From: B69-G16 sp964501905
Lineage (GTDB): Archaea; Thermoproteota; Thermoprotei; Thermofilales; B69-G16
Reading direction: 5' to 3'
NCBI GenBank assembly: GCA_964501905.1
Contig: CAZCTW010000011.1
Location: 14,552 to 78,551, forward strand
DNA: 64,000 nucleotides
The position numbers and the translations under genes were made by a program. The notes beneath the pieces were generated by a model. That model was not told the origin of the DNA, did no database searches, and was given only the letters and a program-made list of their open reading frames with translations. Shown here one piece after another: positions 51,649 to 60,665 of the stretch (its first letter is position 1; every line of letters starts with the position of its first letter).

Positions 51649-51978
51649 ATCGCGAAGTTCATTAAACTACATAGCATTAAAGACCTAGTGAACATAGTAG
51701 TCACTACCCAAATACCGCTGATCCACCACGCAAGGATAAAAGGGCATCACGTATATTTTGTTCCTTTTTTACCGGTTGGCGATTCGAGTATAATATACTA
51801 TGTCGAAAGAGAAGAACCTATTGAGGGCAGTTATCTAATATACAATAATTTCGATGGCAGCATAACCTACAGCGATAGAATTCTAAATGATGCAAAACTA
51901 TCATTTATACCCATAGTGGAAGTTGAAGAACAAAACATTCTACCGGAAAAAATATTTAAATCGTCAAAGAAGAAGTAA
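51649..51978 (+). CDS. small hypothetical protein with uncertain start
   Basis: The GTG at 51688 is the first usual start (VNIVVTTQIPLIHHARIKGH), but the frame is open to 51604 and reads like protein from 51649: (I)AKFIKLHSIKDLVNIVVTTQ. A GGGGGA stretch is 7 bases before an ATC at 51649. Either translation starts at a non-standard ATC or at GTG 51688. Unknown family; no motif. Acidic, beta-rich, basic C-terminus (KSSKKK). Confidence 0.5.
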   Translation: MAKFIKLHSIKDLVNIVVTTQIPLIHHARIKGHHVYFVPFLPVGDSSIIYYVEREEPIEGSYLIYNNFDGSITYSDRILNDAKLSFIPIVEVEEQNILPEKIFKSSKKK

Positions 51979-52129
51979 GTGCCGATGACGAAAACTTCCG
52001 GCTGCGAAGCGATGCGCGGAACTTACCCAACGAGAGGCATAACACCTTGTTTCTACCCGATAGTCGTTAAGCCAATAAGTTAAAGGCTAACTATAGGATT
52101 GGGAATATAGAAAGAGAAGACGGAGATTA

Positions 52130-52606
52130 TTATGCTCTTCTAGCCATAAGAAAAGCATCTTCTCCGTCTAGATAATATCCTCTGATCCGCTCTACGATAG
52201 AGAAGCCTAATTTTCGGTATAATTGTATAGCTGGCGTGTTGGAAACCCTAACTTCTAGATAGTACTCGCTGACCCGGTATTTCTCCTTTAAAGCTTTCAT
52301 AGCTTTTTCCATTAAGGCTCTACCTATGCCTTGCCTTCTCTTTTCCGGTACAACTGCTATAGAGATTATATGGCCTCGCCTGCCGTGTTCTATTTTGCAG
52401 GATTTGAGCTTGCCGTACTCCACTCTGCACATTATGTATCCTATTATTTTTCCGTCGCTCTCCGCTACGAGAAAGGATTCGGGGTAATTGACGTGGTGTT
52501 GCATGAAAAAGTAAGCTGGATAGTTTTCTGGCAAACACGTCCTGTTGATATTTATTACTGCATCTAGGTCCTCTGGTCTAAATTCTCTGATAGTGTAGCT
52601 GCTCAT
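52130..52606 (-). CDS. rimI: protein N-terminal acetyltransferase (RimI/Ard1-like GNAT)
   Basis: 158 residues. The acetyl-CoA motif is ISIAVVPEKRRQGIGRALME (R-x-x-G-x-G/A), with YYLEVRVSNTPAIQLYRKLG downstream. Archaeal homologues acetylate N-termini of many proteins. It is upstream of nothing obvious; divergent to no gene. ATG 52606. Confidence 0.9.
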   Translation of the reverse strand: MSSYTIREFRPEDLDAVININRTCLPENYPAYFFMQHHVNYPESFLVAESDGKIIGYIMCRVEYGKLKSCKIEHGRRGHIISIAVVPEKRRQGIGRALMEKAMKALKEKYRVSEYYLEVRVSNTPAIQLYRKLGFSIVERIRGYYLDGEDAFLMARRA

Positions 52607-52636
52607 TCCGAAGATCCCTAGTTATATTGCGGAGAT

Positions 52637-53231
52637 TTAAATATATAGCACGTCGAGCTCACGCAATAAATTATATATCTTGTTCACGGCGACGCTTACT
52701 TCTTCTTCTTTCCTAGCACCGGTACAGACTATTTTGCCGCTAGAGAATATCAGTAGTACTACTCTCGGGTCACTCATTCTATAAATTAGGCCAGGGAACT
52801 GCTCTGGTTCATACATAGCACCTTCTAGTAGCCTGGCGGCTTTTTCCAGGTCTACACTGGCTCTAAGATTCGCACTCGCGACTATATTCTGTATTTCGAC
52901 TTTAGGCTTGCCTTTTATATTAATACCATGTTTCTTTAGGACTCTTATTATGGTGTTTACGGCTCTGTTTACCTCGGCTTCGGACTTTGCGCCTGTGCAG
53001 ACCATTTTACCGCTAGAGAATATCAGCGTCGCGGTTTTGGGCTTTTTCAATCGAAGTACTAGTCCGGGGAACTTTCGGATCCCAAGCCTATTGCTTGGGA
53101 TGTTCCGGGCTATACTCCGCGTTAGGCACCCTCTCGGCTATTTTCTCTAAGTTCAAGGTCTGATTAAGAGACACTGAAGCCACTACATTCTCTATCTTAA
53201 ACGATGGTTTCGGAATACTATCAACCTCCAC
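52637..53231 (-). CDS. tbp: TATA-box-binding protein, intron-containing
   Basis: Two exons: 53231-53102 and 53073-52637 (minus). Joined they give 188 residues, the family size, as two saddle repeats: KPSFKIENVVASVSLNQTLN with NAEYSPEQFPGLVLRLKKPK, and KVEIQNIVASANLRASVDLE with EPEQFPGLIYRMSDPRVVLL. Both repeats show SSGK(M/I)VCTGA. Unspliced, exon 1 stops after 46 codons. TBP binds TATA boxes and recruits TFB and RNA polymerase. The GTG 53231 start has TATA sequence TTTATATAT about 21 bases upstream. Confidence 0.9.
53074..53101 (-). other. 28-nt BHB intron in tbp
   Basis: On the minus strand the intron is ATCCCAAGCAATAGGCTTGG then GATCCGAA. It forms inner helix UCCCAAGC/GCUUGGGA with loop AAUAG, central 4-bp helix CGGA/UCCG and bulges AC^A and AA^A. 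The outer helix is weak. Cutting at the standard positions gives GAA-CAG-TTC-CCC, i.e. E-Q-F-P, exactly as in the second TBP repeat of the same protein. Confidence 0.88.
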
Positions 53232-53245
53232 CGTTATTCTAATAA

Positions 53246-53266
53246 GACACCATATATAAATCTTAT
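53246..53266 (-). promoter_or_regulatory. promoter of tbp
   Basis: Minus-strand AAGATTTATATATGGTG contains a strong TATA box about 20-30 bases before the GTG start at 53231, implying a short or absent leader. Confidence 0.5.
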
Positions 53267-53278
53267 AAATATTTTATT

Positions 53279-53743
53279 TCACGTAAAGGCTATTTTTTGT
53301 AGATAAAAAAACCATAAAAGCGAAAATAAGAATGAAATAATAAAATTTTCGCTTAGTAACTTTAACACGCCTATATAAGGCAATACCAATACCACCTTTC
53401 CTTTAATCTGTCTCCACGAGATACTCCCATCTGAGAAAGCATTAGCGTCGCCTTTAGTAACGACAGAAAAACCATCTTTGGCTTCGCTCTTAGAGATAAC
53501 TCTGTGCACTATGTATTTTCCCCTTGAGTAAACGATTATATCGCCTATTTCAGGCTCTATCCCGCTGACTACAATTAGATCTCCTATGTGAAGAGTGGGC
53601 TCCATGCTCCAACTTGAAACTACGGCGAGTGGGAGTTCTGTATTTAAGACTATAGAAAGAGCTTTCATAAGAGTGTAGCTTAAAAGTAGGGCTACAATTA
53701 GCATAATAAAGACTGTTTTAAGCGTGTAACCGTTTTCCATCAC
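53279..53743 (-). CDS. archaeal type I signal peptidase (Sec11-like)
   Basis: 154 residues. A membrane anchor TVFIMLIVALLLSYTLMKAL, then catalytic Ser in SSWSMEPTLHIGDLIV, conserved His in GKYIVHRVISKSEAKDGF and Asp in TKGDANAFSDG give the Ser/His/Asp set of the S26B type. C-terminal second span (NFIISFLFSLLWFFYL). Removes signal peptides. Start uncertain (MM). Confidence 0.85.
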   Translation of the reverse strand: MMENGYTLKTVFIMLIVALLLSYTLMKALSIVLNTELPLAVVSSWSMEPTLHIGDLIVVSGIEPEIGDIIVYSRGKYIVHRVISKSEAKDGFSVVTKGDANAFSDGSISWRQIKGKVVLVLPYIGVLKLLSENFIISFLFSLLWFFYLQKIAFT

Positions 53744-53878
53744 GGACTTTTTGCAAATACACTTTCATATTCTTTTCTCCTCTAGGCACAATAATAGATA
53801 CAGCCGTGTTTTACTAGCTCTTTTATTTGGCAAAATATAAAAGTGTAGAAGTCGTACTCTGAATAGAGTGTGGTGTGT

Positions 53879-54484
53879 ATGGCTGAATACCGTTACTATC
53901 CGGGAGCGACGGCAGTTGGAATAGTAGTAAATGAGGGAGTAGTGCTAGCTGCCGATAAAAGAGTGACGTATGGATTTATGTTAATGAGTAGGGCGGGTAA
54001 GAAAGTGTATAAGATAACGGATAGAATAGGAATAGCTAGCGCTGGGCTCATCTCTGATATGCAAACTCTAGCTCGAAGCCTAGAGGCTGAGGCTAAACTC
54101 TATGAATACGAAACAGGAATACCTATAACTGTCCGAGGTATGGCCAAACTTCTCTCCTTAATGCTGTTTAATAGAAGACTTTTTCCATACTTTGTTGAGA
54201 GTATAGTGGGCGGAGTGGATCTGAGCGGCCCCCATATATTCGTGCTAGATCCTATAGGCGCTTTGATTGAGGATAAATACGCGGCTTTAGGAACCGGGGC
54301 TCAGTTGGCAATTAGCATTATAGAAAGCGAATACGACGAGAAGGTGAGTCTGGCGGATGCTAGGAAGTTAGCAGTAAAGGCTGTGAAAGCGGCTTTTAGC
54401 AGGGACGCTGTCAGCGGGGATGGAATAGATTTAATCATTATAGGGAGGGATTTAATCAAGGAAGAATTTATACCTGTAGTTTAA
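53879..54484 (+). CDS. psmB: proteasome beta subunit, probably non-catalytic
   Basis: 201 residues from ATG 53879 (a GTG at 53870 is also in frame). Aligning GATAVGIVVNEGVVLAADKR to active subunits puts Ala at mature position 1, where the nucleophilic Thr should be. Asp17 (AADKR) and Lys33 (AGKKVYKI) are kept. The later SGD and GSGA-like loops (ALGTGAQLA; RDAVSGDGIDL) are normal. Crenarchaea usually have two beta subunits of which one is inactive; this fits the inactive one. Confidence 0.88.
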   Translation: MAEYRYYPGATAVGIVVNEGVVLAADKRVTYGFMLMSRAGKKVYKITDRIGIASAGLISDMQTLARSLEAEAKLYEYETGIPITVRGMAKLLSLMLFNRRLFPYFVESIVGGVDLSGPHIFVLDPIGALIEDKYAALGTGAQLAISIIESEYDEKVSLADARKLAVKAVKAAFSRDAVSGDGIDLIIIGRDLIKEEFIPVV

Positions 54485-54508
54485 ATTATTTAACTTAGGT
54501 GGCTATAG

Positions 54509-56890
54509 TTGCGTATTCTTTTTTGGTTATTAGACATAAATTATGAAATGGTTGGTGGGATCCCGGAGATAAGGTTATGGGGTATAACAGATAAAGATGA
54601 AAGAGTCGTCGTGCTTGATAGGTCTTTTAGACCTTATTTTTATGCTCTTTTAGAAAAAGACGCGGAGCCTGACGAAGTAAAAGAGAGAATTTTGAAGAGA
54701 GAAATTATTAAAAAATACATACTATCTATAAGTCTTTTGGAGAAAAAGTTTTTTGGTCAGCCTGTAAAAGTGTTGAAAATAACCTGTAAAGAGCCTCCGT
54801 TAATTCCGAAAATAAGGGACGAAGTAAAGCAAATTAGAGGAATCAAAGACGTACTGGAAGCGGATATACGTTTTTACATGAGGTATATGATCGATAACGA
54901 CGTGTACCCTTGTTCATGGCATGAAATAGAAGTAGAGGAGATACCGAACAAGTTTGGTTGGCAAGTAAATAGGGTTTTCCTAGCTAAGAGTACTCCCAAA
55001 CTGAGACTAGACATCCAGAAATTACCGAAATTAACAGTTTATGCTTTCGACATCGAGTGTTATAATGTACGAGGAGAACCCGATCCAGAGAGAGATCCAA
55101 TAATAATATTATCTAGAGTTTTTGAAGGAATAGATAAAAAAATTATAACCGCAAAAGATAAAGATGATAAAGAATTATTGAGGGAGTTCGTATCTGATAT
55201 AGAAAAACTTGATCCCGACATAATAGTAGGCTATAATAATAATAGATTCGACTGGCCCTACTTAATTGAACGCAGTAAGAAGGAAAAGGTAAAACTGCGT
55301 ATATCCCGTGCGGGGGGCGTGCCTGCTCAAAGCGTATATGGGCATTTTTCAATAGTGGGGAGAGCCAACGTCGATATGTATGATTTCGCCGAAGAAACTT
55401 ACGAAGTAAAAGTAAAAACACTCGAAAATATAGCTGACTATCTAGGAGTATTCCCTAAAGAAAAACGAACCAAAATAGAAAAATCTGAAATCTACAAGTA
55501 TTGGGATGACAAAGAGAAAAGGAATAAGTTATTAAAGTACGCTATGGAAGACGCCGAAAGCACCTACGGGATCGCGGAGAAAATTCTCCCATTTGCCATT
55601 CAGCTCTCAGCTATTGTAGGCTTACCGCTTGATCAAGTAGGTACGGCATCTGTAGGCTATCGAGTCGAGTGGCACTTGATGAGGCAAGCCTTCAAGTATG
55701 GAGAATTAATACCAAATAAAGTTGAGAGACCATACGAAAGATACAAGGGAGCGATAGTTCTCAAGCCAAAGCCCGGTATACATGAAAATATAGCGGTCCT
55801 AGACTTCTCCTCTATGTACCCGAATATAATGATTAAAATGAACATCTCTCCAGATACTTACGTACCGCCGGGTACCAAGGTGAATCCAGACGAGGTAAAT
55901 ATCGCACCCGAAGTTAATCACAGGTTCAGAAAAGAACCTCCCGGCTTTTATAAGAAAGTCTTACAAAGGCTTCTAAAGGCGAGAAACAGTATGAGAAAGG
56001 AAATGAAAAAAATAGATCCGAGAAGTCCCCAGTACAGAATTCTGAATGAAAGACAGAGAGCGTTAAAAGTTATAGCTAACGCAACTTACGGATACTGCGG
56101 TTGGATTGGGGCTAGGTGGTATAAGAGAGAAGTAGCTGAAGCCACTACGGCGTGGGGTAGAAAGTTAATAAAAGAGGCTATAAAAATAGCTAGAGAATTG
56201 GGGCTCGAAGTGATTTATGGAGATACCGACAGTCTTTTCATACGCTATAACCCTGAAAAAGTTAAAAAGTTCATGCACATCGTCGAGGATAGATTGGGCT
56301 TTGATATAAAGGTAGATAAAGTGTATCAGAGAGTTTTCTTTACTGAAGCTAAGAAAAGATATTGCGGTCTGTTAGAAGATGGAAGAGTTGACGTGGTCGG
56401 TTTAGAAGCTGTGAGAGGGGACTGGTCAGAATTAGCTAAGGAAATACAGGAAAAAGTGATAGATATAATTCTTAGAGAGGGAAAGCCGGACAAAGCCGTC
56501 AAGTACATAAGAGAAATAATAAATAAACTTAGGAATGGGGAAATTCCTTTAGAGAAACTAGTGATATGGAAGACTTTATCAAAGAAAATAGAGGAGTATG
56601 AAGTCGATATCGCTCATGTGCGTGTTGCAAAAATGCTTATGAGAGCTGGGTATAAAATATCTAAAGGCGAGAAAATAGGCTACATAATCTGTAAGGAAGG
56701 AGAGAAATTAGCTGAAAAAGCCAAACCTTATATATTCGTGAAGGATTATAGCGACGTGGATGTAGACTATTACATACAAAAACAGATATTACCCGTCGCC
56801 TTAAGAGTTTTGAAATACTTTGGAGTTACTGAACAACAAATACTAAAGGGAGAGAAGCAAGCCTCTATATTGGAGTTCTTCGGCGCATAG
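54509..56890 (+). CDS. polB: family B DNA polymerase
   Basis: 793 residues, TTG start. Exonuclease domain: YAFDIECYNVRGEPDPERDP (Exo I DxE), NNRFDWPYLIERS (Exo II) and YAMEDAESTYGIAEK (Exo III). Polymerase: AVLDFSSMYPNIMIKMNISP (motif A), NATYGYCGWIGARWYKREVA and IYGDTDSLFI (motif C). The C-terminus QASILEFFGA is a PCNA-interacting peptide. Replicative enzyme. Confidence 0.95.
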   Translation: MRILFWLLDINYEMVGGIPEIRLWGITDKDERVVVLDRSFRPYFYALLEKDAEPDEVKERILKREIIKKYILSISLLEKKFFGQPVKVLKITCKEPPLIPKIRDEVKQIRGIKDVLEADIRFYMRYMIDNDVYPCSWHEIEVEEIPNKFGWQVNRVFLAKSTPKLRLDIQKLPKLTVYAFDIECYNVRGEPDPERDPIIILSRVFEGIDKKIITAKDKDDKELLREFVSDIEKLDPDIIVGYNNNRFDWPYLIERSKKEKVKLRISRAGGVPAQSVYGHFSIVGRANVDMYDFAEETYEVKVKTLENIADYLGVFPKEKRTKIEKSEIYKYWDDKEKRNKLLKYAMEDAESTYGIAEKILPFAIQLSAIVGLPLDQVGTASVGYRVEWHLMRQAFKYGELIPNKVERPYERYKGAIVLKPKPGIHENIAVLDFSSMYPNIMIKMNISPDTYVPPGTKVNPDEVNIAPEVNHRFRKEPPGFYKKVLQRLLKARNSMRKEMKKIDPRSPQYRILNERQRALKVIANATYGYCGWIGARWYKREVAEATTAWGRKLIKEAIKIARELGLEVIYGDTDSLFIRYNPEKVKKFMHIVEDRLGFDIKVDKVYQRVFFTEAKKRYCGLLEDGRVDVVGLEAVRGDWSELAKEIQEKVIDIILREGKPDKAVKYIREIINKLRNGEIPLEKLVIWKTLSKKIEEYEVDIAHVRVAKMLMRAGYKISKGEKIGYIICKEGEKLAEKAKPYIFVKDYSDVDVDYYIQKQILPVALRVLKYFGVTEQQILKGEKQASILEFFGA

Positions 56891-56899
56891 CGGTATAGT

Positions 56900-57568
56900 T
56901 TATAGCATGTTAAGTAGGATTATGTGCATGTCATCTCTGGCTAATGCTATGGTATCGGAAATATCTTCTAACATTTCCGCTATATTCAGTAGTAAGAGCA
57001 TAGATGATGTGGCTATATTTGATTCTAGCACGGTGAATATTGTACCGCGATATTCCTGATCCGCTTCCTTCTCTAACGTATCTATAGCTTTAAACTTTTC
57101 AAGAACCTTCTCCCCTAGTATCATATTTCTCAACGCGCCTGCGAACTCATCTATAATCTTTATCACGTTATCGGTGAGATTGGCTAATCGCTGTTTTATA
57201 GGTGGAGGTATCTGCCATTCCTTGTTTATTATATATTCTAGTCTATATATGACGCCTCCGGCTTTGTCTGTAGCGTTGTATATTTTGGTAGCTATTCTAA
57301 GCCAGTCCTCACGATGATAGAGGGTGGGAGAAGTCTTGGAGATATATTGTAATACATCTTTTTTAATTAACTCTATCTCGCCTTTAGCCGTATTGATGCT
57401 TTTAATGTATTCTTTTAAAGTGTTTTTATCGATTTTATCAGCTTGCGTTATGACAGAATAAATTGATTTCATAATTTCGTTTAGCAGCCGCAGTTCTTCC
57501 AAGTACTTTTCTACTAGCCGTTGATCGGCGATAGATTTTACCGGTTTAGATATTTCCTCACGTTCCAT
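56900..57568 (-). CDS. DUF47/PhoU-like protein
   Basis: 222 residues, all helical, with the metal-binding-like E-x3-D repeats of PhoU/DUF47 proteins: AIDTLEKEADQEYRGTIF and AEMLEDISDTIALARDDMHI. Related proteins accompany phosphate transporters. No transporter adjacent here. It directly follows a small unknown gene (1-base gap), so same transcript. Confidence 0.75.
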   Translation of the reverse strand: MEREEISKPVKSIADQRLVEKYLEELRLLNEIMKSIYSVITQADKIDKNTLKEYIKSINTAKGEIELIKKDVLQYISKTSPTLYHREDWLRIATKIYNATDKAGGVIYRLEYIINKEWQIPPPIKQRLANLTDNVIKIIDEFAGALRNMILGEKVLEKFKAIDTLEKEADQEYRGTIFTVLESNIATSSMLLLLNIAEMLEDISDTIALARDDMHIILLNML

Positions 57569-57569
57569 T

Positions 57570-57857
57570 TTACACCACTTCTGAAGATTTTAAGGGGGCA
57601 CGGCAAGTAGCTATTGTATAGTCGGCGATGCCATGACTGCGTAGTTCTTCTTCGTTTCCCCAAATCTCGTTTTCAGGCACTTCTTCAAGGCTAAAGACTT
57701 TGAAAACTAGCCTCTTTTTCTTTGCAACTACTATTTCAATTTTATCGCCGAGGTGTAGATACTCCATGGTCTTAGGGTTTACTCTAACCTGGCCTGGAGG
57801 TATGGAAGGCACACGACGTATTCTTAGCCGTTTCTCCACGCGTCTCATAGCCCTCAC
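57570..57857 (-). CDS. small beta-rich hypothetical protein
   Basis: 95 residues. RRVPSIPPGQVRVNPKTMEY, LHLGDKIEIVVAKKKRLVFK suggests a double-psi/swapped-hairpin (AbrB- or Cdc48-N-like) barrel. Otherwise unrecognised. The N-terminus is very basic. Paired with the DUF47 gene. Confidence 0.5.
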   Translation of the reverse strand: MRAMRRVEKRLRIRRVPSIPPGQVRVNPKTMEYLHLGDKIEIVVAKKKRLVFKVFSLEEVPENEIWGNEEELRSHGIADYTIATCRAPLKSSEVV

Positions 57858-58005
57858 TTTTGTAGCATTTTAAGCTGAATTACCCCCGCCTATTAGCTTT
57901 AGACCCCCTTATTTATTCGTTGCGTTGATTAGCACGTATTTTGAATTAGAAAATTTTCGAGAAACGTAAGTATTTACTCCTAGCTAAACGTTTAGATCAA
58001 AATCT

Positions 58006-59535
58006 CTACTTCATGAAGAATTTCTCTATTTTCTTCTTTAAATCGTAAAGATCTTTTACATAAGTTACTTCTAGAAAGGGTGAAAGAGATTTTTCAAAGT
58101 ATTGATATCTATAATCGGCTAGGATTATAACTGGTTTAGAATCCGGATTTCTAGTAACCCTTCCCACGCACTGTAGCGTGGTTATGAGCATTGGAATGTC
58201 GCTAGCTAGCATTTTATAATCTCGAAAACCTAACCGCCTGTATGCTTCCGATAACCTATTCACTACGTCTGGCGTCATATAGGGAGCCCCCAGAATTGCC
58301 ACGATTTCCGCGTTAATATCTACACCCTCCGAGAAACGTCCGCGAGTTTTTAACATCAAAATTCCGCTCCATTCAGACGGTAAAGCATCTATATTCTCTT
58401 CGTAGATATCGGCTCTAGAACGGAGGTTTGATAAGACTCTTTGCGTTCCAAATGCTACGACTCGCCCGTATCTCTTTAATAAGTTTAAGAGCTTTTTATA
58501 ATCCGCGATATTATCTTCGAATTCGTTGTATCTGGATGTAAGCCACGTTAATACGAAAGCCTGTAGTGGTTTACGCTCAATTTTCACATAAGTATCTATA
58601 TCCAATACTCGACGCAACTCTGGTATAAACGTTCCTGAGAGAAGCACTGAAGGACGGGGAATATTAAACCTCGTGACTTTTAAACCTATTATTGTTCCTT
58701 TCTCAACATATAGGATATCGCTTTCTAAAACTCTAAGGAAATACCCTATTCTCGTCTTCACTTTTCGTTCTAGGAAGAACCTTAAAGCCGATTCTAGGTC
58801 CACTATTACACTTTCATCCAGAAAAGCCCGCGAATCGATTATTCCTTCACTATTTTCTATGAAGCGCTTAAAAGATATAAGAGAAGAAATAGATTTTTTG
58901 CTCGAGTAAGGGGATCTCTCCACAGCTACAATAACGTCATTCAATTTATCGATAGAAAGCTTATTCTCTCTCGGCATTAGTAAGTTATGAGCTTCATCTA
59001 TTACCAATGTTTCAGCATAGAAACGCCGCCTAAAGTAGTTTTGAATAGTGATATCGGATTTTTCGATAAAGGAATCCTGGGCATAATAGGGACAGAGTTT
59101 CTTCTCCTTGCAGTATTTCACTAAATCTTTATAAGACTTTATAGTTTGAGGGAGGTAATGCTCCATTAAAGCTTTTAGATAGGGACATAAATATCTAAAG
59201 AACCTACAATAGTACTGTACATCGCCTTTTTCGATTTCCCTAAAGAAACAGGTCTTATTTCTGCCAGCGGCGATGAACGTTCTTAATCCTATTTTCTCCG
59301 CATCTTCTGCTATACGCTCGCCCACTGATAAACTTCTCACTAACCATAAAGTAGGCAAAGCTTTAGCATTTTTTAAAGCAATTAAGGTAACAAGAGTCTT
59401 ACCCCAACCGGTAGGAGCATCTAATACTATCTTGTAGTCATTTTCTAAAGCCTCTGTTATAATCTTTGTAGCATTTAGCTGACCTGGCCTCGGTTTTAAA
59501 CTTAAAGGCCAGGGTATATTCATAAATCCCCTCAT
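58006..59535 (-). CDS. XPD/Rad3/DinG-family helicase
   Basis: 509 residues. Walker A DAPTGWGKTLVTLIAL; Fe-S ligands in CFFREIEKGDVQYYC, LCPYLKAL and LCPYYAQ; DEAH box VIDEAHNLLMPRE; motif V/VI GRFSEGVDINAEIVAILGAP and TLQCVGRVTRNPDSKP. A 5'-3' DNA helicase of SF2. It begins MRGFMNIPWPLSLKPRPGQL; the second Met may be the start. Overlaps the upstream small gene by 4 bases. Confidence 0.88.
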   Translation of the reverse strand: MRGFMNIPWPLSLKPRPGQLNATKIITEALENDYKIVLDAPTGWGKTLVTLIALKNAKALPTLWLVRSLSVGERIAEDAEKIGLRTFIAAGRNKTCFFREIEKGDVQYYCRFFRYLCPYLKALMEHYLPQTIKSYKDLVKYCKEKKLCPYYAQDSFIEKSDITIQNYFRRRFYAETLVIDEAHNLLMPRENKLSIDKLNDVIVAVERSPYSSKKSISSLISFKRFIENSEGIIDSRAFLDESVIVDLESALRFFLERKVKTRIGYFLRVLESDILYVEKGTIIGLKVTRFNIPRPSVLLSGTFIPELRRVLDIDTYVKIERKPLQAFVLTWLTSRYNEFEDNIADYKKLLNLLKRYGRVVAFGTQRVLSNLRSRADIYEENIDALPSEWSGILMLKTRGRFSEGVDINAEIVAILGAPYMTPDVVNRLSEAYRRLGFRDYKMLASDIPMLITTLQCVGRVTRNPDSKPVIILADYRYQYFEKSLSPFLEVTYVKDLYDLKKKIEKFFMK

Positions 59536-59879
59536 CTTTTTCTACTCTTGATCAATACTTCTTCAAGAATGTCGAGAGTATCGAGAATTTTCTCTACAGT
59601 CTGCTCTAAGGCAAGAAGTCTTCTCTCATAGTTTTCAAATTGAGTTTTTAATAATTTTACCAAAGCGGAAGAAGAATCTTTGCTATAATTTTTAAAATTT
59701 ATGTTATTATTGTAAATTCTATCTAATAATTCATAAATTTCTCTATCAAATAGATTTAAATCTTGGAGAACACTGACAAGAGAGTCTTTATCTAAATATC
59801 TCGCTAAAATCTCTATAAAATTCTCTAGCTTAATTTTCCTCTTTTTATCTTTAAAATTCAACTTCGAGAAATAATTCAT
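59532..59879 (-). CDS. coiled-coil hypothetical protein
   Basis: 115 residues, MNYFSKLNFKDKKRKIKLEN, with a C-terminal coiled coil (LLKTQFENYERRLLALEQTV). Overlaps HerA-C and XPD genes at each end. Probably a small partner of the helicases. AT-rich. Unknown family. Confidence 0.5.
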   Translation of the reverse strand: MNYFSKLNFKDKKRKIKLENFIEILARYLDKDSLVSVLQDLNLFDREIYELLDRIYNNNINFKNYSKDSSSALVKLLKTQFENYERRLLALEQTVEKILDTLDILEEVLIKSRKR

Positions 59880-60513
59880 CTCTATCCCTTAAATCGCTAC
59901 TTCGCCTATTGGGATTAAAAATCCGCGTAATTTTTATTTTAGATGAATTAACGGCTTTTACACTTTTTTTCCGAGGCTTATACTCAAAAAATTTAACGTG
60001 CTTTATCTTATTATCTTGAATAACATAAGCCTCACCCACACATAATTTTGAGAAAGGCTGATTTGCTTTAATGCCGAAAACCGCATCAACATCCTTATCC
60101 AAGACATTGTGTATGATCACCACCCTGGCGTTTTTTGCGAGACTCCAACTCGTTTCTATAGGAGACTGGGAAACAGCTATTATACACTCTCCGTATTTTC
60201 TCAGCTCAGCGAAGAGCCTTTCTCCTATCAGCGGTAGATAATCTAGCCTCCTGTAAGGTATCACGTTATAAGCTTCTTCGATTATAACGACGTGCCTCAC
60301 TTTGTCTGAGAATAACCTTCTGGAGACAACGTAGTCGTAAAGCATTTTTAATAATATTAAAGTGAAGAGTATTTTCACGTGAACACTTCGGAAAACACTA
60401 AGGTCTATGATGACATTACTAGAAAATAAGTGTTCAATACTATGACTAGAGCCGGAAAAAGTTTTTAAAGCTCTACCTTCAACTAAATGAGCTAAGCGCC
60501 TTCTAATAGCCAT
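59851..60513 (-). CDS. C-terminal part of a HerA/DUF87-type ATPase
   Basis: 220 residues. Walker B HVVIIEEAYNVIPYRRLDYL and the following EYGECIIAVSQSPIETSWSL-type sensor segment (AELRKYGECIIAVSQSP) are the second half of a HerA-like motor. The Walker A half is absent: upstream, in the same frame, there is a stop (TAA) right after the homing-endonuclease tail. The frame continues 8 codons before the ATG (LRKNHETK), consistent with truncation. It may be a pseudogene or a split protein. Confidence 0.6.
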   Translation of the reverse strand: MAIRRRLAHLVEGRALKTFSGSSHSIEHLFSSNVIIDLSVFRSVHVKILFTLILLKMLYDYVVSRRLFSDKVRHVVIIEEAYNVIPYRRLDYLPLIGERLFAELRKYGECIIAVSQSPIETSWSLAKNARVVIIHNVLDKDVDAVFGIKANQPFSKLCVGEAYVIQDNKIKHVKFFEYKPRKKSVKAVNSSKIKITRIFNPNRRSSDLRDRDELFLEVEF

Positions 60514-60570
60514 TTTTGTTTCGTGATTCTTCCTTAATTAATTGAGATGTTCGGAGTTGGGCTTGCCCTC

Positions 60571-60665
60571 TCTTTTAAAGTATAGATTCATCCATTCTTC
60601 TTGATCCATCTGCCTTTTCTTTTAAAGTATAGCTTCATCCATTCTTCTATTGCTCTTTTTCCAGT
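60571..60665 (-). repeat. 47-bp tandem duplication at the 3' end of the homing-endonuclease gene
   Basis: TCTTTTAAAGTATAG begins at 60571 and again at 60618, 47 bp apart, with the flanking TTCATCCATTCTTCT nearly identical in both. On the coding strand each copy encodes EEWM(K/N)LYFKR. Because 47 is not a multiple of three, the first copy ends the gene early (...GRWIKKNG) and the second would give ...GKPNSEHLN. Confidence 0.8.
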
